A DNA stretch of 64,000 nt, from positions 56,817 to 120,816 of the forward strand of contig NZ_BMTU01000019.1 of NCBI RefSeq assembly GCF_014649835.1, read 5' to 3'. A model generated the notes under the pieces. The model was given only the letters and a program-made list of their open reading frames with translations. It was not told the origin of the DNA and searched no databases. Of this stretch, positions 6,761-14,898 are shown one piece after another. This DNA comes from Streptomyces pilosus (GTDB taxonomy: Bacteria; Actinomycetota; Actinomycetes; Streptomycetales; Streptomycetaceae). The number at the start of each line of letters is the position of its first letter. The stretch's first letter is position 1. A program made the translations under genes and the position numbers.

Positions 6761-7944
6761 AGGCGCTGTGCTGGGAAGGCGTGAACAAGCTGTCCGTCGA
6801 GCAGGTCCCCGATCCGGAGCTGCGCAACGACCAGGACGTCGTCGTGCGGCTGATCGCGGGCACCACCTGCGGTTCGGACCTGCATCTCATCGGCGGCTAC
6901 ATCCCGGGCATGCGGGCCGGTGACGTCATCGGCCACGAGTTCGTCGGCGAGGTCGTGGAGACCGGCTCCGCCGTGCGCCGGCACCGGGTCGGCGACCGGG
7001 TCGTCGTCTGCTCGTTCGTCGGCTGCGGACGCTGCTGGTACTGCGCCAACGACCTGTGGTCCCTGTGCGACAACACCAACACCAACCCGGGCATCGGCCA
7101 GGCCCTGTTCGGCTACGAGACCGCCGGCATCTTCGGCTACTCGCACGCCATGGGCGGCCTGCGCGGCAGCCATGCCGAGTACGTCCGCGTCCCGTTCGCC
7201 GACTACGGCGCGTTCAAGGTGCCCGAGGGCATCGACGACACCAGCGCCCTGTTCGTCTCCGACTCGGTGCCCACCGGCTGGATGGGCGCCGACCTCGCCG
7301 GTGTGAAGCCCGGTGACGTCGTCGCCGTCTGGGGCTGCGGCGCGGTCGGGCAGATGGCCGCCAGGGCCGCGATCCTCAAGGGCGCCGAGCGGGTCGTCTC
7401 GATCGACCGGATCCCCGAGCGGCTCGCCATGACCGAGCGGTACGTGGGGTCCGAGACGCTCGACTACACCGCCACCGACGTCGCCGCCGAGCTGCGCGAA
7501 CGGACCGGTGGTCGCGGCCCCGACGTGTGCATCGAGGCCGTCGGCATGGAGGCCCACAGCGACGGGCCCATGCACCTGTACGACCAGGCCAAGCAGCAGC
7601 TGCGGCTCCAGACCGACCGGTCCACCGCCGTACGCCAGGCCATCCACGCCTGCCGCAAGGGCGGCACGGTCTTCGTCCTGGGGGTCTTCGCGGGCGCCGT
7701 CGACAAGTTCCCCCTCGGTGCCGTGATCAACAAAGGGCTCACCGTGCGCGGCGCGCAGATGCACGGCCAGCGCTACATCCCGATGCTGCTCGACCGGCTC
7801 GCCGCGGGTGAGATCGAGACGGCCCACCTGGCGACCCACAGCCTCTCGCTGGACGAGGCACCCACGGCGTACGACATGTTCAAGGAGAAGACCGACGGCT
7901 GCGTACGCGCCGTCATCCGTCCCGACCACCGAGGCGCCGCGTGA
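6757..7944 (+). CDS. Zinc-dependent alcohol/formaldehyde dehydrogenase-like protein, 395 aa
   Basis: A medium-chain dehydrogenase. Residue Cys38 and GHE at 59-61 form the catalytic zinc site, Cys90, 93, 96 and 104 the structural zinc lobe, and GCGAVG at 193-198 the NAD(P) loop, followed by an acidic residue (VSIDR) that favours NAD. Length and the insertion after the Rossmann strand match the formaldehyde-dehydrogenase/threonine-dehydrogenase-like branch. The substrate cannot be read from sequence. It starts with GTG overlapping the previous stop and ends overlapping the next GTG, so all three products are probably made together. Confidence 0.9.
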   Translation: MKALCWEGVNKLSVEQVPDPELRNDQDVVVRLIAGTTCGSDLHLIGGYIPGMRAGDVIGHEFVGEVVETGSAVRRHRVGDRVVVCSFVGCGRCWYCANDLWSLCDNTNTNPGIGQALFGYETAGIFGYSHAMGGLRGSHAEYVRVPFADYGAFKVPEGIDDTSALFVSDSVPTGWMGADLAGVKPGDVVAVWGCGAVGQMAARAAILKGAERVVSIDRIPERLAMTERYVGSETLDYTATDVAAELRERTGGRGPDVCIEAVGMEAHSDGPMHLYDQAKQQLRLQTDRSTAVRQAIHACRKGGTVFVLGVFAGAVDKFPLGAVINKGLTVRGAQMHGQRYIPMLLDRLAAGEIETAHLATHSLSLDEAPTAYDMFKEKTDGCVRAVIRPDHRGAA

Positions 7945-8636
7945 GCGTTCCGTGGGCCGCTCACCGGGTCGCCGGGCGCCTGGCCCGGTGGCGCTCGGCA
8001 CCGGCCCTGCACCCCCACGGGGTGCTGTGCTCGGGGACGCTGAGCGTCACCGGCCGGGCGGACGGCGGCTGGGGCGCGTCCTGGCCGGACCGGCCCGGCT
8101 CCTACCCGGCGACGGTGCGCTGGTCCCGGGCCCTCGGCCTGCCCCGGCCGCTGCCGGACGGCCTGGGTCTGGCCGTCCGGGTCGAGGACGCGGGCGGCCC
8201 CGGCCACCCGCTCGACCTGCTGTTCACGTCCAGCCGTTCCGGCCGCCTCGGCCGTCACCTGCCGCTGCTGCGGCCCGACCCCCTGAGCGGGCCGTACTCC
8301 ACCCTGCTGTCCTACCGGGCGGGTGACCGCGAACGGGTCCTGGCGGCCTTCCCCGTCCCCGGCCCGGAGGACGCCCTGCCGACCCTGTGGCAGCAGCTCG
8401 CCCGCGGCCCCGTCCGCTTCGACCTGCGCGCCGCCGCCTCCGGCGAGCCGTGGCGCACGTTCGCCACGCTGTCCCTGGAGGCCGTCCGTCCGGTCCCGGC
8501 CACCGGCACCGTGTCCTACGATCCCTACGCCCACGCCCTGCCCGGCCTGCATCCCACCGGGCGACTGCGCCGGCTGCGCGACGCCGCCTACGCCGGTTCC
8601 CGCGCCGGACGGACGGGCGACGGGCGCGACGCCTGA
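7941..8636 (+). CDS. Conserved hypothetical protein, 231 aa
   Basis: The GTG start overlaps the dehydrogenase stop by 4 nt. The protein is soluble, without signal or membrane segments, and rich in Pro, Arg and Leu. Segments such as PGSYPATVRWSRALGLP, DLLFTSSRSG and PYSTLLSYRAGD recall a single-domain protein related in outline to catalase-like or ligand-binding barrels, but this is weak and no active site is visible. Conservation of the order anchor-dehydrogenase-this gene would suggest it handles the same small molecule. Function unknown. Confidence 0.75.
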   Translation: MSVPWAAHRVAGRLARWRSAPALHPHGVLCSGTLSVTGRADGGWGASWPDRPGSYPATVRWSRALGLPRPLPDGLGLAVRVEDAGGPGHPLDLLFTSSRSGRLGRHLPLLRPDPLSGPYSTLLSYRAGDRERVLAAFPVPGPEDALPTLWQQLARGPVRFDLRAAASGEPWRTFATLSLEAVRPVPATGTVSYDPYAHALPGLHPTGRLRRLRDAAYAGSRAGRTGDGRDA

Positions 8637-8697
8637 CCGGCGGGGGCGGCAGCGGGCGACGGGCACGGCACGGGGCCGCCGGGGCCGACGGGGGAGG

Positions 8698-9381
8698 TCA
8701 GTGGTGCTCGCGACGACGGGCGGCATGGACCGCGGCGAAGAGAACGCCCGCGGCTCCTGCCGCGCCGCAGGCCACCAGGGCGGTGCGGCGGGCGGCGGGA
8801 CCGCCGACCGGCGCGAGGTCGCGCAGCCGGTCGAACACGCTGAGGGGGACGCCCCGCAGCGCGTTGCCCGGCGGGCGCCGCGGAACGCCGGGGTGCGGGC
8901 GGGTGGGCGCGGTCGCCCGCACCGCCTCCCACGCGGCGCCGATCCGCCGGAGCCGGCGATCACCGAACGCGTCCCGCAGACGGGGCAGCAGCTCGTCCTC
9001 CTCGTCCCGGATGTCCTGCCGGACGAGGGTGAACGCCTCCTCGATCCACTCGGAGCGCCGTGGGTCGCCGGGCGACTTCTCCACGCGGGCCACCAGCTCG
9101 TTGATCGCCTGGTGCTCCTCCTCCACGCGGCCGGTGAGCTCCTCGCCGTGGGAGGCCACGCGGCGCAGGAGGGGCCACAGGACGGTCTCCTCCGCGAAGG
9201 CGTGGCTGAACACCAACTGGACGATGTCCTGCCACAGGGCGTCGCGCTCCTCGTCCGAACCACAGGCCGGCCAGCGGTTCATCATCGTGTCGAGCCGGGC
9301 GTGGTCCCGGCGCTGGCGCATCAGGATGCTGCCGTCGCCTCCCAGCTCTGCGGCATCCAGGCGGCTGATCGAAACGGTCAC
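8698..9381 (-). CDS. Hemerythrin/HHE-domain protein with C-terminal membrane segment, 227 aa
   Basis: The HHE four-helix domain occupies roughly residues 15-140. Iron ligand candidates are RRDHARLD (His27), FSHAFAEE (His and Glu), EEEHQAINE and DIRDEEDELLP. This family binds a di-iron centre and senses or carries oxygen or nitric oxide. A hydrophobic stretch near the C-terminus (TALVACGAAGAAGVLFAAV) can anchor it to the membrane. GTG at 9381 is preferred over upstream starts because AGGAGCGACC precedes it. It is divergent from the DUF4396 gene. Confidence 0.85.
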   Translation of the reverse strand: MTVSISRLDAAELGGDGSILMRQRRDHARLDTMMNRWPACGSDEERDALWQDIVQLVFSHAFAEETVLWPLLRRVASHGEELTGRVEEEHQAINELVARVEKSPGDPRRSEWIEEAFTLVRQDIRDEEDELLPRLRDAFGDRRLRRIGAAWEAVRATAPTRPHPGVPRRPPGNALRGVPLSVFDRLRDLAPVGGPAARRTALVACGAAGAAGVLFAAVHAARRREHH

Positions 9382-9471
9382 GGTCGCTCCTGCCTCACGG
9401 TGGACTCCGGTGGACTCGGTGAACCCGGCGGACTCTGGGGCCCGGGTTCCCATCAAGGCGTGTTTCCCTCA

Positions 9472-9499
9472 CACCGCCACCGCCACCGCCACCGCCACC
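9472..9499. repeat. CACCGC hexanucleotide tandem repeat
   Basis: About 4.7 perfect copies of CACCGC in the divergent promoter region between the hemerythrin and DUF4396 genes, immediately left of the CsoR-like operator. Probably a slippage-prone spacer. Confidence 0.8.
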
Positions 9500-9506
9500 T
9501 GGCAAC

Positions 9507-9523
9507 ATACCCCCTAGGGGTAT
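9507..9523. promoter_or_regulatory. CsoR-like copper operator
   Basis: ATACCCCCTAGGGGTAT has perfect 7-nt arms (ATACCCC / GGGGTAT) around a 3-nt centre. This G/C-tract inverted repeat flanked by AT is the form of operators bound by CsoR-type Cu(I) repressors in actinobacteria. It lies 45-60 nt upstream of the DUF4396 start, where a repressor would cover the promoter. No csoR gene is in the window. Confidence 0.65.
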
Positions 9524-9567
9524 AGGCTTCGGGTCATCGGGGTCATCAGGGCCCTGCGGGACGTCGA

Positions 9568-10107
9568 ATGGGGATGAGGGCCATGGACCGCGGCACGCAC
9601 CACTCCGGCACCGCGCACGACCACGCCGCCCACGGGGGCGGTCACGGTCACGGGCACGGCCCCGACGGCCACGGCACCACCTGGGCGACGGCGATGAAGG
9701 CGACGCTGCACTGCCTCACCGGGTGCGCCATCGGCGAGATCCTCGGCATGGTGATCGGCACCGCCCTGATGTGGGGCAACGTGCCGACCATGGCCCTGGC
9801 CATCGCCCTCGCCTTCGTCTTCGGCTACTCCTTCACCCTCTTCGCGGTGGTGCGCGCCGGGGTGTCCCTGAAGGCCGCGATCAAGGTCGCGCTGGCCGCC
9901 GACACCGTCTCCATCGCGGTGATGGAGCTGGTCGACAACGGCATCATCGCGCTGACCCCGGGAGCGATGGACGCACACCTGTCGGACGGGCTGTTCTGGT
10001 ACGCGCTGCTCGGCGGCTTCGCCGTGGCGTTCGTGATCACCACGCCGGTCAACAAGTGGATGATCGGCCGCGGCAAGGGCCACGCCGTCGTCCACGCCTA
10101 CCACTGA
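9568..10107 (+). CDS. DUF4396 membrane protein with His-rich N-terminus, 179 aa
   Basis: The first 45 residues are His/Gly-rich (HDHAAHGGGHGHGHGPDGHG), a likely metal-binding tail. The remainder is a four-helix membrane domain of DUF4396 type, with a conserved HCLTGCAIGEI motif at the first helix and NKWMIGRG at the end. The CsoR-like operator upstream points to copper control. Starts at 9568, 9574 or 9583 are possible; SD spacing is poor for all, and 9583 (MDRGTHH) is a good alternative. Role probably copper handling; transport is not shown. Confidence 0.85.
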   Translation: MGMRAMDRGTHHSGTAHDHAAHGGGHGHGHGPDGHGTTWATAMKATLHCLTGCAIGEILGMVIGTALMWGNVPTMALAIALAFVFGYSFTLFAVVRAGVSLKAAIKVALAADTVSIAVMELVDNGIIALTPGAMDAHLSDGLFWYALLGGFAVAFVITTPVNKWMIGRGKGHAVVHAYH

Positions 10108-10286
10108 GCCACCGGATCGCACCGGGCCGCACGACCCGCCGCCGCACCCCCACGTGATGCACACCACATCCTCCGGCCGGAACCCGGCGGGCGCGCCGTC
10201 CGACTGCCTGAACGATCCTCAGTTGTCGCCCGGCACGGCACCCGCGCCCCATCCGGTGTCACCGGGCCGAACATCCGGAGTCCGTT

Positions 10287-11036
10287 GTGTCCCGTCCCAG
10301 CAAGGCGCGCACCGCTCGCCGTCTCGCCACCGTCAGCGCGGTCCTGGTCGCGGCGGTCGTCGCCGGCGCCGGCCCGGCGAACGCCCATACGGAAGTCAAG
10401 GGGAAGAACGCGCGTGCCCTCGCGCAGAACGTCACCCTGGACTTCCACGCCGCGTCCGAGTCGTCCGCCGCCGGAATCACCAAGCTGGAGGTGGTCCTCC
10501 CGGCGGGGATCGTCCCCACCGACATCACCTACGAACAGGGCCCGAAGGGCTGGAAGTTCGACACCACCGGCCGCGGCTGGACCGTCTCGGGTCCCGAGCT
10601 CACCGTGGGCGAGGACGCCGACTTCTCCGTGACCGTGCGGCAGTTGCCGGACGTCCGTGAGCTGGTCTTCAAGACGCTCCAGTCCTACGGCGACGGCCGC
10701 GTCGACCGCTGGGTCGAGCTCGAGGACTCGGCGGACGACGGGCACGGCCACGGCCACCCCGCCCCGAAGCTGAAGCTCGGGCCCGCCGAACCGGGGGCGA
10801 CGCCGGTCGCCCCGAGTCCCACCGCACCGGCCACGACGGCCGCGCCGGCCGACGCCTCCCCGAGCGGGCGGCCGGATCCGACGGGCACGCCGTCCACGTC
10901 GCGGGCGGCGGGGGAGGACGCGAGCGAGGACGACGGGGTGTCCCCCGCCGTGTGGATCGGTGGCGGCGCCGCCGTCGCCCTGCTCGCGGCAGGCGGCGTG
11001 TGGTGGTCCAGGCGCCGCGGCACACCGTCCGCGTAG
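10287..11036 (+). CDS. YcnI-family (DUF1775) copper-associated secreted protein, 249 aa
   Basis: A signal peptide ends at ANA before His34, so cleavage would expose an N-terminal histidine, which in YcnI proteins forms a mono-histidine copper site with a tryptophan; Trp89 and Trp98 are candidates. The DUF1775 domain covers about residues 34-150. A Pro/Thr/Ala linker with GHGHGH follows, then one membrane helix near 222-242 and a positive tail, so the protein is anchored outside the cell. GTG at 10287 is the start. It follows the DUF4396 gene and opposes an ECF sigma gene. Confidence 0.9.
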   Translation: MSRPSKARTARRLATVSAVLVAAVVAGAGPANAHTEVKGKNARALAQNVTLDFHAASESSAAGITKLEVVLPAGIVPTDITYEQGPKGWKFDTTGRGWTVSGPELTVGEDADFSVTVRQLPDVRELVFKTLQSYGDGRVDRWVELEDSADDGHGHGHPAPKLKLGPAEPGATPVAPSPTAPATTAAPADASPSGRPDPTGTPSTSRAAGEDASEDDGVSPAVWIGGGAAVALLAAGGVWWSRRRGTPSA

Positions 11037-11179
11037 TCCGCGGGTCGTCCGCGCGTGGTGCGCGGAGGCAAGCGGCGCCACGGGGGCTCCGGGACACGGT
11101 TCGGTCCGGAGCCCCGTGGCTGCCGCCGTGGCTGCCCCGCGCGGCGGGCCGTCGTGGCCCACCGCGCGCGGGCGTCCCG

Positions 11180-11821
11180 TCAGGCCGCCGCGCCCGCCGG
11201 TTCGTCCCGCTCGGCGTCGTGCAGCGACCGGATGAGTGAGGAGCGGGCGCGGGCCACCCGGGAGCGGACCGTACCGACCGGGCAGTCGCTCAGCTCTGCC
11301 GCTTCCGCGTAGGGCAGGCCGAGGAGCTGGGTGAGGACGAACGCCTCACGGCGTTCCTCGGGCAGTGCGTCCAGCAGTTCGGCGAGGGCGACGCCGTCGT
11401 CGAAACCCGGCAGTCCGCGCGGCTGGGCGCCCTCGGCCGCCGCCTGCCAGTCGTCGGTGTCGGCCGGGCGGGGACGGGCGGAGGCGTGCCGGTAGCTGTC
11501 GATCACCGCGCGCCGGGCGATGGACAGCAGCCAGGTCCGGGCGGAGGAGCGCCCCTCGAAGCGGTGCAGGCTGCCGAGGGCCCGCAGGAAGGTGTCCTGG
11601 GCCAGGTCCTCGGCGGCCTGGGGGTCGGCGCTCAGATAGGTGACGTAGTGGCGGACGTCTCTGTGCAGGGCACGGACGAAGTGCTCCACGGCCGCCGGAT
11701 CGCCGCCGCGGGCGGCCAGCGCCCAGGCGGTCGTCGAATCGTCGGCGGTGGGGTTCTCGTCACCCGTTCTCGCGGCGAGTCGCGCGGTGTCGGGTGCGAC
11801 AGACAGGGCAGGACTGATCAC
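11180..11821 (-). CDS. ECF RNA polymerase sigma factor, 213 aa
   Basis: Region 2 (HYVTYLSADPQAAEDLAQDT, then FLRALGSLHRFEGRSSARTW) and region 4 (LDALPEERREAFVLTQLLGL, then YAEAAELSDCPVGTVRSRVA) are complete, joined by a short linker. GTG at 11821 is preceded by GAAGGACACCAG. No anti-sigma gene adjoins it; the next gene on the same strand upstream (12012) encodes a His-rich membrane protein, about 190 nt away, which might regulate it or be co-regulated. The YcnI neighbourhood suggests a copper or envelope stress role, by inference. Confidence 0.9.
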   Translation of the reverse strand: MISPALSVAPDTARLAARTGDENPTADDSTTAWALAARGGDPAAVEHFVRALHRDVRHYVTYLSADPQAAEDLAQDTFLRALGSLHRFEGRSSARTWLLSIARRAVIDSYRHASARPRPADTDDWQAAAEGAQPRGLPGFDDGVALAELLDALPEERREAFVLTQLLGLPYAEAAELSDCPVGTVRSRVARARSSLIRSLHDAERDEPAGAAA

Positions 11822-12011
11822 CTGGTGTCCTTCTCGGAGATCCGGACCTCCGGCATGCGGACATCCGGTATCCGGACCGGGGCGTGCGGAGCACGCGACG
11901 GATCCGGTGGGGGCGGGGGGTGGCGGGCGCGCGCGCAGGACGGCGTGCGCCCGGTGCCCGAGCCGCCCCGGCGCGGCATGGCGCCCGGGGCGGGTCGGGA
12001 AGCCGGCTGTC

Positions 12012-12692
12012 TCAGGCGACAGCGGTTCCCGTGGGCGGCCCCCGCGAGGTGATCGTGTGCACGAGGAGCAGCCCGCGCGGCGTACGGGCGTCCCGGCCGC
12101 GGCGTGCGGCGACGCGCGGGCGGTGCGGAGGCGCGGGAAGGGCGAGGGGCAGCCGCAGCGGGGCGGCCAGCCATCCGGCGACGGCCCGCAGGATCCGGAA
12201 GGCGGCGCGTTCGCCGTGCGCGAGCCACAGGCCGCACAGGAGCGCGGCCAGCAGATGGGCGGCGAGCATGCCCGCGGAGGACATCCCCTCAAGGGTGTGG
12301 CCCGCCCCGGTCACCGCGTGCGCGGCGTGGTCCGTGTGAGCGCCGTGCGTCGTGTGGTCGAGGTGGTGCGCGTGCGCCGCCGAGGTCACGGGGGTCACGG
12401 GATGCGGGCCTGCGCCCGGCGATCCGGATCCGGCCGCGAGCTCCTGCGCGTACGAGAACCACGTGTGCAGCGCGGTCTGGGCGGCCAGTACGGCGGAGGA
12501 GACGAGGAGGAGTCCGCGCTCCCGGCCGGCCAGGCACCACACCGCGCCGCCGACCACCGCCGTCGCGCCGCCGAGCGCCCACCACGGCACCGTGGTGCCC
12601 GACATCAGGACGTGCCCCAGGGCGGCGAGCAGCACGCAGACGGCCGCGAACACCGCGGCCCGTGTCGTGCGGAAGCACCACCCAGCAGTCAT
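12012..12692 (-). CDS. His-rich integral membrane protein, 226 aa
   Basis: Four or five hydrophobic segments: about 10-30, 37-55, 58-75, and 135-160. Between the third and fourth is a loop with many histidines (HAHHLDHTTHGAHTDHAAHA), an obvious metal-binding stretch; GHTLEGMSSAGMLAAHLLA adds His and Met. The C-terminus is Arg/Pro-rich and cytoplasmic. I cannot assign a named family with certainty. Together with YcnI, DUF4396 and the CsoR-like site it suggests a copper homeostasis cluster. The ATG at 12692 is followed by a clean N-terminal helix. Confidence 0.75.
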   Translation of the reverse strand: MTAGWCFRTTRAAVFAAVCVLLAALGHVLMSGTTVPWWALGGATAVVGGAVWCLAGRERGLLLVSSAVLAAQTALHTWFSYAQELAAGSGSPGAGPHPVTPVTSAAHAHHLDHTTHGAHTDHAAHAVTGAGHTLEGMSSAGMLAAHLLAALLCGLWLAHGERAAFRILRAVAGWLAAPLRLPLALPAPPHRPRVAARRGRDARTPRGLLLVHTITSRGPPTGTAVA

Positions 12693-12856
12693 GGCGGCTC
12701 ATCCTCGCATTCCCGGCCCCGCCGTCATGGAGGGTACGGAAACCTCCCCCGTCCGGCACTCAGCACTCTGGCGGTGATTCGCATCACAGTAAAGAGTGCC
12801 GCCGCCAGGGGAGTTGGGCCCGGTCGCCCGGACGGGGCCGCGCCTGCCGCGACGGA

Positions 12857-13216
12857 TCAGGCGGGACGGGCGGTGTCCGGCCCCGTCGTCCGTTCGCGGC
12901 CCCACGCGGCCAGTGGTTCGAGCGCGGCGTTGAGTCGCTTGCCGTCCTCGGTGAGGGAGTACTCCACGCGGGGCGGCACTTCTTCGTAGGAGACGCGGTG
13001 CACGACACCGTCCGCCTCCATCTCGCGCAGGTGCGAGGCGAGCACCTTCTCGGTGATCCCGGGGAGCAGGCGGCGCAGTTCACCGAAGCGGCGGTGCGGG
13101 TGCTCGTGGAGCGCCCAGAGGAGCAGCACCTTCCACTTGCCGCCGATCACCTCCATCGCGGTGTCGATGCCGCAGACGTGGCCGGGCGGTGTGCCGGGCC
13201 GGTTCAGCGTGGTCAT
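12857..13216 (-). CDS. HxlR-family transcriptional regulator, 119 aa
   Basis: A single winged-helix domain: CGIDTAMEVIGGKWKVLLLW, RRFGELRRLLPGITEKVLAS (recognition helix) and VEYSLTEDGKRL (wing). Cys15 is the position often used for redox or electrophile sensing in this family. It is divergent from the NAD(P)-dependent dehydrogenase at 13313, and a perfect palindrome lies in the 96-nt gap, so it most likely controls that gene and itself. ATG at 13216 fits family length. Confidence 0.9.
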   Translation of the reverse strand: MTTLNRPGTPPGHVCGIDTAMEVIGGKWKVLLLWALHEHPHRRFGELRRLLPGITEKVLASHLREMEADGVVHRVSYEEVPPRVEYSLTEDGKRLNAALEPLAAWGRERTTGPDTARPA

Positions 13217-13266
13217 GCCCCACCCCTTCGACGTGCTCGCTCACCCCGGGGAAACCACCCACTCCG

Positions 13267-13278
13267 AAGTACGTACTT
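13267..13278. promoter_or_regulatory. Palindromic operator AAGTACGTACTT
   Basis: A perfect 12-bp palindrome between the divergent HxlR and dehydrogenase genes. HxlR proteins bind such GTAC-containing inverted repeats. Its place, 35 nt before the dehydrogenase ATG, fits direct control. Confidence 0.65.
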
Positions 13279-13312
13279 GATCGCCTCCGGGCCTTCTCCC
13301 AGCCTAATCGGC

Positions 13313-14194
13313 ATGGCACAGAACACCGTTGGGAAAACGTCCGTCACACTGCTGGGCCTCGGCGCGATGGGCACCGCGCTGGCCCGTACCTGGCTCGCCG
13401 CCGGGCACCCGCTCACCGTCTGGAACCGCACCCCGGCCCGCTCCGCGCCGCTCGCCGCCGAGGGGGCGGTGGTCGCCGGGAGCGCCGCCGCCGCCGTCGC
13501 GGCGAACACCCTGGTCGTCGTCTGCCTGATGGACGACGCCTCGGTGGAGGAGACGCTGTCCGGCGCCGACCTGACCGGCAAGGACGTGGTCAACCTGACC
13601 ACCGGCACCCCCGGCGAGGCCCGTGCCCGCGCCGCGTGGGCCGGCGGGCGCGGCGCCCGCTACCTGGACGGCGGGATCATGGCCGTCCCGCCGATGATCG
13701 GCACGCCCGGCAGCGGCGGGTACGTCTTCTACAGCGGCTCGCGGGAGCTGTTCGAGCGGCACCGGGAGACGCTGGCCGTCCCCGCCGGCACCACCTGGGC
13801 CGGCGAGGACGCGGGCGGCGCGGCCCTGCACGACGTGGCGCTGCTCAGCGCCATGTACGGCATGTTCGCGGGGGCGGCGCACGCCTTCGCCCTGATCAGG
13901 AAGTCGGACGTCGACCCCGCCGCCTTCGCCCCGCATCTGGCGGACTGGCTCGGCGCGATGGCCCCGTCCGTGCACCAGACCGCCGCCCAGCTGCGCAGCG
14001 GCGACTACACCCGGGACGTCGTCTCCAACCTCGCCATGCAGGTGGCCGGCACGCCGACCTTCCTGCGCACCGCGGAGGAGCAGGGGGTCAGCCCGGAACT
14101 GCTCACGCCCTACTTCGCGTTGATGCGACGCCGGCTGGCCGAGGGCAGCGGGGAGGAGGACCTGACGGGCGTGATCGACTTGCTGGCGCGCTGA
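13313..14194 (+). CDS. NAD(P)-binding beta-hydroxyacid/imine reductase-like protein, 293 aa
   Basis: The N-terminal Rossmann motif (VTLLGLGAMGTALARTWLAA) with VWNRTPAR after strand 2 indicates NADPH preference. The middle (LDGGIMAVPPMIGTPGSGGY) and C-terminal helical domain match the 6-phosphogluconate dehydrogenase/beta-hydroxyacid dehydrogenase superfamily. The usual catalytic lysine position is not Lys here (ALHDVALLSAMYGMF), as in imine reductases, so imine reduction is the better guess. ATG at 13313 is used; the SD is weak. Regulated by the divergent HxlR protein by inference. Confidence 0.85.
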   Translation: MAQNTVGKTSVTLLGLGAMGTALARTWLAAGHPLTVWNRTPARSAPLAAEGAVVAGSAAAAVAANTLVVVCLMDDASVEETLSGADLTGKDVVNLTTGTPGEARARAAWAGGRGARYLDGGIMAVPPMIGTPGSGGYVFYSGSRELFERHRETLAVPAGTTWAGEDAGGAALHDVALLSAMYGMFAGAAHAFALIRKSDVDPAAFAPHLADWLGAMAPSVHQTAAQLRSGDYTRDVVSNLAMQVAGTPTFLRTAEEQGVSPELLTPYFALMRRRLAEGSGEEDLTGVIDLLAR

Positions 14195-14285
14195 CCGGCG
14201 GTCCCGTGGGGGCCCCGTGTCCCGTGGGGGGCCAGGTCCCGTGGCGGGGGGGGGCCAGCTCCCATGGCGGGCCGCGTCCCGTGGT

Positions 14286-14696
14286 TCAGGGCGCGGGTGT
14301 GGCCGCCGGCGCGAGACGGTGGGCGAGGTCGGCGGCGAACTCCTCGGCGCGGGCGAGCTGGGTGCGCAGGGTCTCGACCCGCTGCTGGGCGGCCCGCTCG
14401 AAGTCCCGGATGCGCTCCAGCAGGGCCTCCCGCAGCTCCGGGGAGAGGTCGTCACCCGAGTCGAGCCGGTCGGTGGCCTCGAGCAGGGAGCGCATCTCGT
14501 CGAGGGAGAAGCCGAGGGGCTTCATCCGGCGGATGACCATCAGCCGGGAGACGTCGGCCTCGGTGTAGAGGCGGAATCCGCCCTGGGACCGGGCGGACGG
14601 GATGACGAGGCCGGTCTCCTCATAGTGGCGGATGGTGCGCAGCGACAGCTCGGTCCGTGCGGCGACCTCGCCGATCTGCATGTGGGCGCTGCTCAC
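14286..14696 (-). CDS. MerR-family transcriptional regulator, 136 aa
   Basis: The N-terminal winged HTH (MQIGEVAARTELSLRTIRHY, then EETGLVIPSARSQGGFRLYT) is followed by a dimerisation coiled coil (LLERIRDFERAAQQRVETLR). There are no effector cysteines of the metal-sensing type, so the signal is unknown. It is divergent from the sulfate-type transporter, and an inverted repeat lies 52 nt upstream of its start. MerR proteins bind such sites between -35 and -10 and twist the promoter. ATG at 14696 or 14681 (MQIGEV) are both possible. Confidence 0.9.
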   Translation of the reverse strand: MSSAHMQIGEVAARTELSLRTIRHYEETGLVIPSARSQGGFRLYTEADVSRLMVIRRMKPLGFSLDEMRSLLEATDRLDSGDDLSPELREALLERIRDFERAAQQRVETLRTQLARAEEFAADLAHRLAPAATPAP

Positions 14697-14748
14697 GCGA
14701 TGTGCCGTCCTCGTCTCTCGCCGGGGCTGCGGACAGCCGAGCCGATCC

Positions 14749-14768
14749 CTACCCTAACGTCAGGGTAG
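14749..14768. promoter_or_regulatory. MerR-type inverted repeat operator
   Basis: CTACCCTAACGTCAGGGTAG has perfect 7-nt arms (CTACCCT / AGGGTAG) and a 6-nt centre, the architecture of MerR-family operators. It is in the divergent region and would control the MerR gene and the SulP transporter. Confidence 0.7.
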
Positions 14769-14853
14769 AGTTTGCGGGTCGGCCGTGCCGGGGCCGACGA
14801 CGCCCCCGGCGAAGTGCATGGTCCCAGGAAGACCATTGTCCCAAGGAGAGAGC

Positions 14854-14898
14854 GTGCGCATGTCCGTGATGCCCGGCACCGCTGTCTGCCCGCCGTGA
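14854..14898 (+). CDS. Possible 14-aa leader peptide before the SulP transporter
   Basis: A strong SD (AAGGAG) sits at ideal distance before GTG 14854; the frame reads VRMSVMPGTAVCPP and stops at 14896-14898. One cysteine codon lies near the end. Short cysteine-containing leader peptides before sulfur-uptake genes act in cysteine attenuation in actinobacteria, but no clear terminator/antiterminator pair is visible. It could instead be a chance ORF. Confidence 0.35.
   Translation: MRMSVMPGTAVCPP

Noticed and set aside
6214..8001. A 595-codon minus-strand open frame
   Set aside because: Antisense to the zinc dehydrogenase operon, where zinc-site motifs leave no doubt about the coding strand.
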